From positions 89,909,501 to 89,973,500 of the forward strand of contig NC_088915.1 of assembly GCF_963576675.1 (NCBI RefSeq): a DNA stretch of 64,000 bases. The letters are read 5' to 3'. A program made the position numbers and the translations under genes. The notes beneath the pieces were generated by a model. That model searched no databases, was not told where the DNA came from, and saw nothing but the letters and a program-made list of their open reading frames with translations. Shown one piece after another: positions 12,048 through 22,104 of this stretch. This DNA comes from Euphorbia lathyris (taxonomy: Eukaryota > Streptophyta > Magnoliopsida > Malpighiales > Euphorbiaceae). Numbering within the stretch: the first letter of the stretch is position 1; every line of letters begins with the position of its first letter.

Positions 12048-12405
12048 ACTTGAAATGAACTTAGAATGAAAAAAATGAGTCCATTATAATACTGAAACTG
12101 AACCTGAAGCTGGACTTGAAAATGAGCAAGGTTCATTGTTAATATATGCGCTAATCAAACCTACATTCATCACAACCAAAATGAGCATGGATTTCAATTG
12201 TTAGAAATACTAATTAATGAATAAAACTGATTTATATTTTTTATTATTATTAATTACTATTACACATAATTTCGACATAATACTTTCATTCTTTCATCAT
12301 CTCTTCCTTTTTTTTCTTTTTATACATAATCCATAATTCCATTCTTCTCAGTCTTCCACTTTACGATTTGACTGTATTTCACTTCAATCGTTTTCTCCCA
12401 AAACC
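12048..12405 (+). promoter_or_regulatory. DUF506 gene upstream region
   Basis: Sequence between the MITE and the start codon. Tata-rich sequence near 12320 (ttttatacataat) followed by a pyrimidine-rich leader is the likely core promoter. About 12050-12130 is repeated upstream of the pseudogene (16885-16990) and in a stray fragment at 52940-53020, so the promoter was duplicated with the gene. Confidence 0.45.
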
Positions 12406-13455
12406 ATGAGGTTGAAAGGGATGGCTGCTGCCTTCAACGACGCCGTTCGGATGAGGCTTTGTGAGAGCAGCGGCAGCGAACACTATTCTCCTGAAGATTC
12501 TGATGATCTTTCCGACCTAGTCAACTCTTTTATAGAAGGAGTCAATACTAATGATCCTGAAACTGAATCTAACCTTGAAGAATCATCAAATTACTGTTCG
12601 GATTCTGAAAACAACAACAAATTGCAGAATCATCTTAGTAATGAAGAAAGAGATGATGAAGTCAGGAGGATAATTCAAGTTGCTGGTGAGATGATAGATG
12701 AAAAATCATCCCAAGGCTTTGATAAGCGAACATTGATGTCTCATTTACGCCACCACGGCTTTGATGCTGGTTAGTTTCTTTTTTCTTCATAATTTTCAGA
12801 ATTGCATTTACATTTGGTGTCGATTATCGGGTTGGTGTCTTGTTAATTACCGGATTAGTGTCAAATGTATCAATTTCTGAGGGCTAATTTGTATATACAT
12901 TACTATGTTTGGAGCTCATATTATACATATCCATGTGTTACAGGTCTTTGCAAATCGCGGTGGGAGAAGTTTGGGAAGCATCCGCCAGGAGAATACGAGT
13001 ATATAGATGTGAACATCGATGGGAATCGCTTTATTATCGAAGTTAATTTAGCAACTGAATTCGAAATTGCTCGTCCTACGACAGCTTACACAACATTACT
13101 CGATTATTTTCCTAAAGTATTTGTTGGAAAGCCTGAGAAGCTTAAGCAAATAGTGAGATTAATGAGCAGTGCAGTAAGATTGTCTATGAAAACGATGAAA
13201 TTGCATGTCCCGCCATGGAGGAGAAACGGGTATATGGAGGCCAAGTGGTTTGGTGCTTATAAACGCACTACCAACCAAATATCAGTTAAAAACAAAGTAT
13301 TTTTTGATGCTGGAAAACGTTCAATTGGTTTCGAGGCTTTCTCAGTCAAAGGTTACAATTGCCGAGATAATTATTGCGTTACGAAAGTTGGTTTGCAAAT
13401 TGGGCATTTCAATTTGACTGCGGCATTCAATGGCAACGAAATGGATCTCTCGTAG
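12406..13455 (+). CDS. DUF506 (PDDEXK-like) family protein
   Basis: Two exons give 291 aa: exon 1 12406-12769, intron 12770-12943 (GT donor gttagt, acceptor ttacag), exon 2 12944-13455, TAG stop. The joined reading DAGLCKSRW crosses the splice site in frame. It matches the plant DUF506 family (PF04720), usually about 280-300 aa and distantly related to PDDEXK nucleases, function mostly unknown. Visible family hallmarks are the N-terminal start MRLKGMAAAFNDAVRMRLC, an acidic Ser/Asp/Glu-rich middle (residues about 24-85), GFDAGLCKSRWEK, PPGEYEYIDV, EFEIARPTTAY, VFVGKPEKL, and LHVPPWRRNGYMEAKW. The start is the first ATG after the promoter and begins the conserved N-terminus. All blocks are intact, so it is probably functional. 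Its only neighbour of the same kind is the broken copy about 4.8 kb downstream. Confidence 0.88.
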
Positions 13456-13960
13456 TTAAATATTTAATAAGTTGGTAGATATTTCCTTTGCAATGGCTAA
13501 ACTTTTTGTATAGAAGATATAGGAGCCTTGTCAAGTATTCTAAAGCATGTGTACGCACGTGGAAATTGTCTAGTGAAACTGTGGAAATAGTTGTGTTTTA
13601 AAGATTGACAGGGTGTTTGTTTCAGCTTTTCGGATGAGCGTTTAATGTTTCACTCCAAACCGCAGGAAATATAACGTTTGGTTAGGTTTATATAACAGCA
13701 TCGTTTAGCATTTTCTCTGGAAACTGCAGCATTTTGGAGCTTTTTACGAAAATCTCCTAACAACTGTTTGTAGTTAGTTCTTATTGACAAAATTATCCTT
13801 CTTATTTCCATAAAATATGTTTCGTCTTTCACATTATTTATATTTATACAATATAATTACCGGAAGAACAAGGTTTTGTTACGTTCAGCAAATTTTTTTA
13901 TTTTTTTATATAGATTATTTTTATTACTATGTAACACATTTTTTATTTTATAATAGAATA
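13456..13960. other. DUF506 3-prime flank with MITE relic
   Basis: 3-prime UTR and flank. At about 13612 a terminus-like gggtgtttgtttcagc starts a Tourist/hAT-style MITE relic whose other end is not recognisable (frequent ataacgtttggtt runs near 13670). No gene. Confidence 0.4.
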
Positions 13961-13964
13961 AGAT

Positions 13965-14205
13965 GCAAAAATACCCCTAATGTTTATAACTAGGAGCAAT
14001 TTCACCCTTAACGTCCAAAATGACGCGATTATACCCCTAATGTTGGTAGTCAAGAGCAATTTTATCTCTAATATTGACAAGTTGGGTCAATTTGAGAAAT
14101 AATTCATCATATATTTGTGTTTTATAATAATGTATGAAATAGACTCAATTTGCCAATGTTAGGGGTAAAATTGCTCCTAGTTGTAAACGTTATATACATT
14201 TTATC
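13965..14205. mobile_element. Short MITE, family M1
   Basis: Left arm with atgcaaaaatacccctaatg (13970) and right arm with gttaggggtaaaattgctcc (14158) inverted. Internally deleted compared with the 582-bp member at 30248. Confidence 0.65.
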
Positions 14206-14273
14206 GAACCGACCACCGAGCCACTCATGAGCGGCTCGGCACATTTACAGTTGGTGTTTTTTTAATATCGTTA

Positions 14274-14430
14274 CACATGAATGAATGGATATATATTAAG
14301 TTTCAATTTGTGGTGAACCTCTTAGCCTATTGGTTGAGAACTTACCTATGATCCTAGAGATCATGGGTTCGAATTATATGGATCGGATGGGTTGAGGGTT
14401 TTCCTTTGTTTTTAATGTAATTTTTGTTTG
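14274..14430 (+). mobile_element. tRNA-derived SINE
   Basis: Contains an A-box-like tagcctattggttgaga (14323-14339) and a B-box gggttcgaatt (14365-14375) with tRNA-like spacing, followed by a T-rich tail. It is flanked by a 13-bp direct repeat TTTAATATC(G/A)TTA (14261-14273 and 14431-14443, one mismatch), as expected for LINE-mediated insertion. The tRNA head is diverged. Confidence 0.65.
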
Positions 14431-14564
14431 TTTAATATCATTATAATAAGGATAGGAATGGAAATAGCTAACCTCATCTCCAATCCATTTCATTGACGAT
14501 CCTAATATATAGCCAGGAGCAAAATGTTTGGATTCAAAATGTTCATTCTATAATACACTATTTT

Positions 14565-15030
14565 ATTTAGAGATGCGTAAAAATACTCTAACGTTTATAG
14601 TCAGGAGCAATTTTACTTCTATCGTTTAAAATTATGTAATTTTACTCCTAACGTTGGCAGCTAAGGGTAATTTTACCCCTAACGTTGTCAAATTGAGCCA
14701 ATTTGAGAAATAATTCTTCAAACTGTCTTATCGGTCATGAATCTTATCATTATTTACACTTTTCATGTGAGTCATTCTATCACTTATTAGTAACATATTA
14801 TAAACATATAATTAGACGTAATTTTTTTTTAAAAAATATATTGTCTAGTGTACGAGTAAGATAAAAGAATTCAAAATATTTCGTCGAATTTATAACTCTA
14901 TTAATAAGTAAAAAAAAATATATGTTTAATAATAATTTCTGAAATTGATCCAACTTCTTGACTGTCAACATTAAAGATAAAATTGCTCATGACTATAAAC
15001 GTTAGGTATATTTTTACACCTTATCCCTTT
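14565..15030. mobile_element. MITE, family M1
   Basis: Begins gatgcgtaaaaatactctaacg and ends cgttaggtatatttttacacc. Arms are inverted, with the family middle (gaaataattcttcaaactgtctt). No exact target duplication was found. Confidence 0.65.
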
Positions 15031-15194
15031 ATTTTATAGACTTCAATATTAGACAATAAATTAAACAAACCGAGCCTCAAATCATATTTAACACTATATT
15101 GTTCAAAATGAAATAAATTAAAATACAAAATATATTAATTAAGAGTTAACATTAACGGATTTCAATTTTTGGTTAAAATAATAGATTTCAATTT

Positions 15195-16885
15195 TGGCCT
15201 AATACTCTCTCCAGTCGCTTTAACTTGTCCGATTGGTCATTTTACCTCTTCAATTTATCAAATATCCGATTTACCCTTAACTCCATAAAAGTGATACTTC
15301 TCATCCCTTCAATTTGTCCATTTATCCCCCCAACTCATAGAATATCATATTTATCCCCTTGACTCCATAAAACTGGTATATCTTACCCCAACTTGTCCAT
15401 TTACCCCCTCCCCAACTCATAGAATGTCTTATTTACCCCTTAACTTTATAAAAGTGGTATTTCTCACCTCTTATAATCCGTCATCGAGGTCTAAATTGAT
15501 AAATTTTTTAAACGGCAAACCTATATTGGTACTATTTTGTACGTGGAACCTAAATTGATACTTCCCCAAAATCATAGGCCTATTTTAGTACCTTATCCCT
15601 ACATATAATTTTTTTAACTTGTTTATATTAATATTCTTGTTTTTTTCTCAAAAAAAAAATGTTCTTGTTATTTGTATCTTTTATTCATTCTTTCTCTAGG
15701 GTACTCCCAATGGAATGGGTTGAAAACCTCTGCCTAAGGTCGAGTTACTTTCTCTTGTTTTTGTTTGACTTGAACGCACGTCGACCGGCTTGAACATAAC
15801 TAAGATTCTCGTATTCCTCGTATTCATAGGCAGGCTAACGAGGAGTTTTGCCCCGGGTGGGACTCCAATAGGGATTCGATTCCTCCTCTCCTCTCCTCTT
15901 CCTTTTCTTCTTCTTCTTCGATTACTAATTCTGTTCCTAATGAGACTACTCTAAGGAGGAGTTGAGTGCCATCCCTACCAAAGAGGTCTTACCACAGCTG
16001 AGATAAGTCCTAGTTTCATTAGGAGAGCTAAAAGATATGAGAAGAAGTTGGTATGGTGAGGTTAAATCTATAAGATAAGGCTGAACAAAGCTAGAGGGAA
16101 TGCCCGTCCATGTTTTGTCCCAGGGGGAGGGGGGTCCTGCGAGTCTACTAACGGGAACGGTACATTGAAAACTCATGTCGCATGGCTGAGTAGAAAAGAG
16201 GTTGTCACAATTGAATTAGAATTAGCTATGATCAATGAAAATAGTAACAGCGTAGCTGTGACGTGAACAGCGCTTCACTCCGCTTCTTTGCACCCATTCC
16301 CTTTAGACTGACTAAGGTTACCAATAAACACGAACTGACGGGAGAGCTTTCTTTTCCATTGAAACCAATGGTGCAAAAGTATGGCTTTCATTCACGATTT
16401 CAACTTTTAGTTAAATTTTGATTATCTAATTATTGTAATAAAATATTATTATAATAAACTTAGTTAAATTTTGATTATTTAATTATTGTAATACAATATT
16501 ATTATAATAAACACATGAAGGATCAATATAATCATCAAATTAAAATAAAATAAAAAGTTGATATTAAAAATATATATTTTCAAACTAATTTGGATAAATG
16601 CTATTAATTTTGCACGATAAAGGGATAAGAAATACCACTTTTATGGAGTTAAGGGTTAAATAAGATCATAAGAGGTGAGAAATACCACTTTTATGGAGTT
16701 AAGGGGGTAAATAAGACATTCCATGAGTTGAGGAGGGGTAAAATGATTAATTTGGACAAGTTAAGAGGGTGGGAAATACTATTTCTATGAAATTAATGGG
16801 GTAAATAGGATATTGGATGATTAGAGGAGTAAAATGACCAATTTGAACAACTTAAGGAGCTGGATTAGAATTAGGTTTTATTTAA
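15195..16885. mobile_element. Long-inverted-repeat element
   Basis: Arms of about 285 bp (15195-15480 and 16600-16885) are reverse complements; both carry ccttaactccataaaagtgg-type units repeated two to three times and end near cctaat/attagg. The interior holds the mitochondrion-like patch (about 15700-16395) and a 57-bp direct duplication (16409-16515). A target duplication is not clear. Confidence 0.6.
15700..16395. other. Possible mitochondrial DNA insertion (NUMT)
   Basis: About 700 bp of nearly balanced base composition, in sharp contrast to the AT-rich flanks. The texture recalls plant mitochondrial intergenic DNA (for example gaacagcgcttcactccgct at about 16266 and gacgggagagctttctttt at about 16340). 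It contains no gene I can name. The call rests on composition and style alone. Confidence 0.4.
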
Positions 16886-17176
16886 AATGTGCATAAATTA
16901 CTTGAAATGAACTTGAATGCAAAATATGATCAGTTCATTATAGTAGTGAGTAGTGAACCTGCACTGGAAATGAACATTGTTCATTCCATGATACTATATA
17001 ATTCATCCTTACAAATATTAATTAATCAATAAAACTCATTTATCTTTATTATTATTATGGATAATATTAATTACACGTAATTTTGACATAATATTGTCAT
17101 ATATATATATGGATATATTTTCATTTATTCCTAAATTCCATTCTGATTCTTTCTTCAATCATTTTCTCCCAAAACA
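16886..17176 (+). promoter_or_regulatory. Duplicated upstream region of DUF506 copy
   Basis: Homologous to 12050-12405 (shared cttgaaatgaactt and gttcattataatac-like runs, then attttctcccaaaac before the ATG). This shows that the duplication included the promoter. Confidence 0.5.
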
Positions 17177-17724
17177 ATGAGGCTGAAGGGGATTGGTGCG
17201 GTCTTCAACGACGCCGTTCAGATGAGGCTTTGCGATAGCAGCAGTGGGAGCGAGCACTATTCTCCTTAAGATTCCGACCATCTTTCCGATCTAGTCAACT
17301 CTTTTATTGAAACAGACTTTACTAATCATGATCCAGAAGTCAATAATCACTATCCAGAAACCGAATCTAACGTTGAAGAATCCACAAATTACAGCTCCTA
17401 CTCTGAAAACAACAAATTGCAGAATCTGCTTAATAATGAACACGAAGATGATCAACTCAAGAGGATAATTCAACTTGCTGGTGAGATCATAGGAGAAAAA
17501 GCCTCCGAAGGCTTTAATAAACGCACATTGATTGATGTCTCATTTATGCCACCACGGCTTTGATGCTGGTTTGTTTCTTTTTTCCTCATAATTCTCACAA
17601 TTGCATGTACATTCATAATTGCCTAAATTGTCAATTTCTGAGTGCCAATCTGGATATACATTACTATGTGTGGGGCTCATATTATACATATTCATGTGTT
17701 ACAGGTCTTTGCAAATCAAGGTAT

Positions 17725-17971
17725 TGTTGGATCAAATAAATAAAACTTTCAAAGATACAGAGGAAGAGTATAATTGTTGGAAGAAATTCTCTTCTGATTC
17801 TCTTGCCTTACTACTTTGTATTGATGGGTATTTATATATTACAGATATGACTCTTGGTAAACTATATTAACTCTCTATAAATGCAGATACAGATACAGAT
17901 ACAGAAATGACTATTGCACAATACACTTAACCAAATTAAACACTATTAATTATAAGTTTATTATTTCAACA
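17725..17971 (-). repeat. 3-prime LTR of the small retroelement
   Basis: 247 bp, TGTTG...CAACA. Differs from 19351-19590 by one extra A near 17745, one C/G change and one extra 6-bp unit in a gatacagatacag run near 17886-17900. Confidence 0.93.
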
Positions 17972-17986
17972 CACCCCCTTAAACTT
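17972..17986 (-). promoter_or_regulatory. Polypurine tract
   Basis: On the minus strand reads taagtttaagggggtg directly before the 3-prime LTR, the position of the plus-strand primer. Confidence 0.8.
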
Positions 17987-18089
17987 ATAATTTTTTTATC
18001 CCTTGTAACACCAAAAAAAGTCGGTAGTCTGTAATCTGTTTAAATCTTCAAACTTCATCTCTTCACTCTAGCTTCCATCAACCCCATAA

Positions 18090-19304
18090 TTATCTCCAAC
18101 GTTTTCTTCGAAATTCATTGTTATAGACATCTTCACGGTAGCTTCCATCATCCCCATTAGTATCTCCATCATTTTCTTCTTCCTCATCATCATCATCTTT
18201 GTCAGTACCATCAACATCACTATTATCACTGTCAACTGATATTTTGGGGTTTGGATGTGGAACATAACTTATAGTGCACCTTCTACATGACAATGACACA
18301 ATATTACGAATGTCAATTCCCTCGACTTCTTTCACTCTTTCCTTTCTCTTTTTAACTTCCATGATTTCTTTTTCAGATGTGTTTGATGGAAATTCTTCTA
18401 TGAAAAATATTTCTTTCATTTCCTTCATTAGCTCCGTCTTACTTTTGATCTCAACATTTTTACCATACGCTGGTGTTGAAACTCCATTTTCCTTGACATT
18501 AGATAATTGAGAACAACTATCATTGGATGCATCCTGAGTGCCTCTTGCACCACTGTTGTTCTTCGTTGTTTCTTCCACAGGCTTGCTTTGCTTCTTGCCT
18601 GATGCGTTCACTTCTTTATCAAGCCTCTTCCTCTTTTTAGTTACTTCACAAGTTTGCACCATTTGCTTTGCACTAATTTTATTCTTTGGTTTTACTTCAT
18701 CTTCGTCGTCCTCATCAATCTCTCTGTCTAAGGACTCCGAATTCTCATCAGCCCATTGCAATACGTCATCTATATGATTGCTTATATATTTGTTGAATGG
18801 ATCAAGTGCAAATTTCTCAATTCCCATATCTTCCTCTAACAGTTGACAAAGACATACCGTTGTAAGTTCCTCATAATTGGCTTTAATATAGGAAACTCTC
18901 TTCATCATGGCCTTGCTAATGTTGAACTTACTTGGAACTTCTTTCTTCTTACTGACTGGATCAGTTTCTGGCAAAAGACCCATCACAGGAGAATCTTCCA
19001 TTTTCTCCTCATCATCAGATACATGTTCTTGTACCTTCGCATGTCTTTCACCAATTTCTCCTAAATCCTCAGAATTCTCATCATCATCATTTTCTAAGGA
19101 TTCCACCAAACATTGCATGACAAATTTCTTATGTCCATCCAATGTATATATCTCCAATCCCAATTCCTTTTCCAACAACCTCCTGATCTCCTCGAATGTC
19201 AAAGAATCAACTTGTTCTTTGATGTGATCTATGCATAAGCGCATAGCTTTCCAAATCTGGGACTTGGTCTCCCATGAACCAATCATGATTTCTTTTTTCA
19301 TCAT
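18090..19304 (-). CDS. Captured HIRIP3/CHZ-like histone chaperone ORF
   Basis: 404 aa, intact, in sense within the LTR element. The first ATG is at 19304; an in-frame TTG lies three codons upstream. Residues about 15-70 (IWKAMRLCIDHIKEQV ... LTFEEIRRLLEKELGL) and about 130-182 (VSYIKANYEELTTVCLCQLL) resemble tandem DEK C-terminal-type helical domains. Residues about 195-320 are acidic and lysine-rich with KKRKR-type basic patches. Residues about 322-342 contain VEGIDIRNIVSLSCRR, which fits the CHZ motif of H2A.Z-H2B chaperones. A long Asp/Glu tail and a basic end (FRRKRWR) follow. DEK_C-like plus acidic plus CHZ is the HIRIP3 layout, so the likely donor is a nuclear chaperone gene captured as cDNA (no intron visible). 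Expression could come from the LTR TATA box at about 19453-19466. The family call is by pattern only; whether the protein is made is unknown. Confidence 0.75.
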   Translation of the reverse strand: MMKKEIMIGSWETKSQIWKAMRLCIDHIKEQVDSLTFEEIRRLLEKELGLEIYTLDGHKKFVMQCLVESLENDDDENSEDLGEIGERHAKVQEHVSDDEEKMEDSPVMGLLPETDPVSKKKEVPSKFNISKAMMKRVSYIKANYEELTTVCLCQLLEEDMGIEKFALDPFNKYISNHIDDVLQWADENSESLDREIDEDDEDEVKPKNKISAKQMVQTCEVTKKRKRLDKEVNASGKKQSKPVEETTKNNSGARGTQDASNDSCSQLSNVKENGVSTPAYGKNVEIKSKTELMKEMKEIFFIEEFPSNTSEKEIMEVKKRKERVKEVEGIDIRNIVSLSCRRCTISYVPHPNPKISVDSDNSDVDGTDKDDDDEEEENDGDTNGDDGSYREDVYNNEFRRKRWR

Positions 19305-19333
19305 GATTCTCAATTTTTAGGAGAATTTTTGTC

Positions 19334-19347
19334 TGGCTCTGATACCA
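19334..19347 (-). promoter_or_regulatory. Primer binding site, initiator tRNA-Met
   Basis: Minus strand TGGTATCAGAGCCA, three bases inside the 5-prime LTR. It is complementary to the 3-prime end of initiator methionine tRNA. Confidence 0.92.
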
Positions 19348-19350
19348 ATT

Positions 19351-19590
19351 TGTTGGATCAAATAAATAAACTTTCAAAGATACAGAGGAAGAGTATAATT
19401 GTTGGAAGAAATTCTCTTCTGATTCTCTTGCCTTACTACTTTGTATTGATGGGTATTTATATATTACAGATATGACTCTTGGTAAACTATATTAACTCTC
19501 TATAAATGGAGATACAGATACAGAAATGACTATTGCACAATACACTTAACCAAATTAAACACTATTAATTATAAGTTTATTATTTCAACA
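19351..19590 (-). repeat. 5-prime LTR of the small retroelement
   Basis: 240 bp. A minus-strand TATA box TATATAAATACCC at about 19453-19466 would start transcripts roughly 120 bp before the ORF. Confidence 0.93.
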
Positions 19591-20078
19591 GGTGCTTGAA
19601 TCTAGGGGAAATTTAGGAAGAATCTGTCAGGAGAATACAAGTATATAGATATGAATATCGATGGAAATTGCTTTATTATTGAAGCTAATTTAGAGATGGA
19701 ATTTGAAATTGCTCGTCCTACGGTAGCTTACACAACATTACTCAATTATTTTCCTAAAGTATTTGTTGGAAAGCCTGAGAAGCTGAAGAAGATAGTGAGA
19801 TTAATGTGCAGTGCAGTAAGATTGTCGATGAAAATCATGAAATTGCATGTTCCGCCGTGGAGGAGAAACGGGAACATGAAGGCCAAGTGGTTTGGTCCTT
19901 ATAAACGCACAATCAATGAAATATCAACTAAAAACAATGCAATATCTTTTGCTGGAAAACCTTGGATTGGTTTTGAGGCTTTATCAGTCAAGGGTTACAA
20001 TTCGTTGGTGAAGTTGGCTTGAAAGTTGGATATTTGATTGCTGCATTTAACCGCGATGAAATGGACATCAAATCGTAA

Positions 20079-21330
20079 TTAAATATTATTAAATTGGTAA
20101 GAGATTTTTGTTTTGGGATTTTAGAAGTTGTCTAGAGGAATTGTTGAAATGCGGAAGTAGAAGTGTTCTAGGAATGGAAAGCAATTAAATGGACATGACT
20201 TTTTTTGCAACATTATATATCAATTATATTTGTAATAACAAAAAGTGGTGTGTATTGGTTCGGTTTAAACTATATACCAAATCGAACAAATTGAATTTTG
20301 TGTTTCGGTTCGTTTTTTTTACATTTTGGTTCGGTATCAGATTTAGTTTTAGGTGCATGATATTCGGTTTTGTTCAGTATTCGATTTGACAAAACATATA
20401 TATAATTTTACAAGTTTAATTTGACAAAACACACACAGTAAGGCTTACTTTGTCAAAAACAAAGTAAGCATAGTCTTTACCTGAGCTAATAAGTCAATGT
20501 GTATGTATATTTTAAAAGTATTTCAATTTTTTTTGCTCTGTTATTGAGATAAATTCAGTGAGGAAATATAGAAAAAAATTATTTTTTTTAACTAAATTTG
20601 GTTTGTTCGGTTTAAAACCGAACCGAATATTTACGCCAATAGTGTAGTGGATGCGGTTCAGTCTAATAAACGAGATTTACCGAATTCGGGAGTATCGTTG
20701 GGGACATCCGGCTTCTACTCAACAAGTTTCATGCTTTTTGACGATTAGTGAACGAGACTGTCCATATTCTGGCTCGTCATTCTCATTCCATTGCTAATTC
20801 TTTTATTTCATTCAATATTTCTAAGTATTTGCGCTCTGTATTATTATATACGGACTATTCTGATAATTAAAAAAACAGTAATACATTTAATCAATAAAAA
20901 TTAGTTGTTAAGAGTATTACTCGTATTATTTTAAAATTTTCCATGCCAAGACAATGGTAAAAAAAATTTTATGATTACTAAAGTAAAGGTTTTGTGGCAA
21001 ACCATGAATAAACCAAAAATAATTTTCCACGTAAATTAAGTTTTCAATCATTAACTCTCTAGATATTTTTTGGACTTATGGTTTCAGTGAGGGAGAAAAG
21101 AATAAAGAAATTATGAGTCACAGTCCCACGTTGAAAGTTATCCCTTTCATCCATGGTCAAGTATACAAAAGAATTCTTTGTTTCTCAAGTTTATTTTGAT
21201 TTGAGCACCCCTTCAAAGAAGTCCAAAGATAATTAGAGTCTGAAACAAAACCCAAAAGCATTCTTATCAAGAGATTCGAACACTTCAAAAAAAATCTCCT
21301 TAATTACCAAAGTTGTTATCGTATTAACGC
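20079..21330. other. Non-coding, degenerate repeats
   Basis: About 20245-20395 and 20590-20660 hold ttcggttcgg-type runs shared with 6980-7130 and 53040-53150. The rest (20660-21330) shows no gene or RNA. Confidence 0.5.
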
Positions 21331-21825
21331 TTGAAGATGTGGCCTTGATAATGATTCTACCAAGTTGGATAGGTTTATACATTGGAGGCTCCCGGGCCTG
21401 AGATTCAGGCGAATAGTCGAACACCCATCAATGACTTCATTCTCTATGAGGCACGCCTCACTTACAAATTTTGAGTTCCTCTGTTGTTGTTAATCTAAGA
21501 ATCTCTCTGATATCACTATATAGCCTCGAGCCAGTTAGCACAAATCATCTGGTCCCAACTTGTACAATTATAAATTTGTAAGCAACATGTATACAAGTTG
21601 AGACCAATTGATAAGTCCTAAGTGGATTGAAGCTATATCAAGATATTAGAGAAATTCTTAGAAGAACGACAAAAGAGGAACTCGAAATTTACAAGTAAGG
21701 CGTGCCTAATAAAGAATGAAGGTATTGATGGGCGTTCGAATATTCACACGAATCTCAGGCCGAGGAGACTTCAATGTCTAAGCCCATCCAACTCGATACA
21801 ATCATTGTCAAAGCCACATCTTCAA
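21331..21825. repeat. Large palindrome, about 240-bp arms
   Basis: Left arm 21331-21580 and right arm about 21585-21825 are imperfect inverted repeats; outer ends are ttgaagatgtggcc and ggc-equivalent aagccacatcttcaa. Inner portions share gaggcacgcct/aggcgtgcct. No coding sequence. A transcript would fold into a long hairpin. Confidence 0.7.
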
Positions 21826-22104
21826 TGACTCCGTTAGAATTGAAAGATAAAGGCTCAATGAGTTGATTATATTTTTATTTAGCTGATTTGACCAGTTGTT
21901 TGAAATAAACAAGTTTGGTAAAAAGTAGCTGATTACTAATAGTTGTTTGTATAAAATCACAAATAAAAATATTGGTTTTTTATAGCTATTATTTTCTTCG
22001 TTGAAAAATCATACTTAAATGGTGAATGGTTAATTGATAAATATAAATTTTTATGTTAATATGTGTCTCTCAAATTCTGTCACTTGTAGATTTATAATTT
22101 TGGT
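21826..22104. other. Non-coding spacer
   Basis: No gene or repeat recognised. Confidence 0.5.

Larger units (their letters stand above)
17725..19590 (-). mobile_element. Small LTR retroelement with a captured ORF
   Basis: 1866 bp on the minus strand: 5-prime LTR 19351-19590 (240 bp), PBS 19334-19347, ORF 18090-19304, polypurine tract 17972-17986, 3-prime LTR 17725-17971 (247 bp). LTRs begin TGTTG and end CAACA and differ by one substitution and two indels (1 and 6 bases), so insertion was recent. Flanks GGTAT (17720-17724) and GGTGC (19591-19595) are an imperfect 5-bp target duplication. No gag, protease, reverse transcriptase or integrase is present, so it is non-autonomous, like a TRIM or Bs1-type element. 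It sits in exon 2 of the DUF506 pseudogene. Confidence 0.92.
17177..20078 (+). pseudogene. DUF506 pseudogene, split by an LTR element
   Basis: Second copy of the gene at 12406. Exon 1 relic 17177-17568, intron 17569-17704, exon 2 relic 17705-17724 plus 19591-20078. Breaks: an in-frame TAA at 17267-17269 where the intact copy has GAA; a 4-bp duplication (gattgatg near 17530) that shifts the frame just before the splice site; an LTR element of 1866 bp inserted about 20 bp into exon 2; an extra 10 bp after the insertion; and a deletion near 20000 that removes the C-terminal frame. The remaining exon 2 still reads the family blocks EFEIARPTVAY, VFVGKPEKL and LHVPPWRRNG. The direct orientation and homologous promoter point to a tandem duplication. 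Confidence 0.9.

Noticed and set aside
14321..14375. Functional tRNA gene
   Set aside because: A and B boxes are present but the cloverleaf does not close; SINE-type target duplications explain it better.
17619..17870. Open frame of 83 codons
   Set aside because: Composed of pseudogene intron, exon 2 start and LTR sequence.
18274..19227. Several plus-strand frames
   Set aside because: Antisense shadows of the captured chaperone-like ORF.
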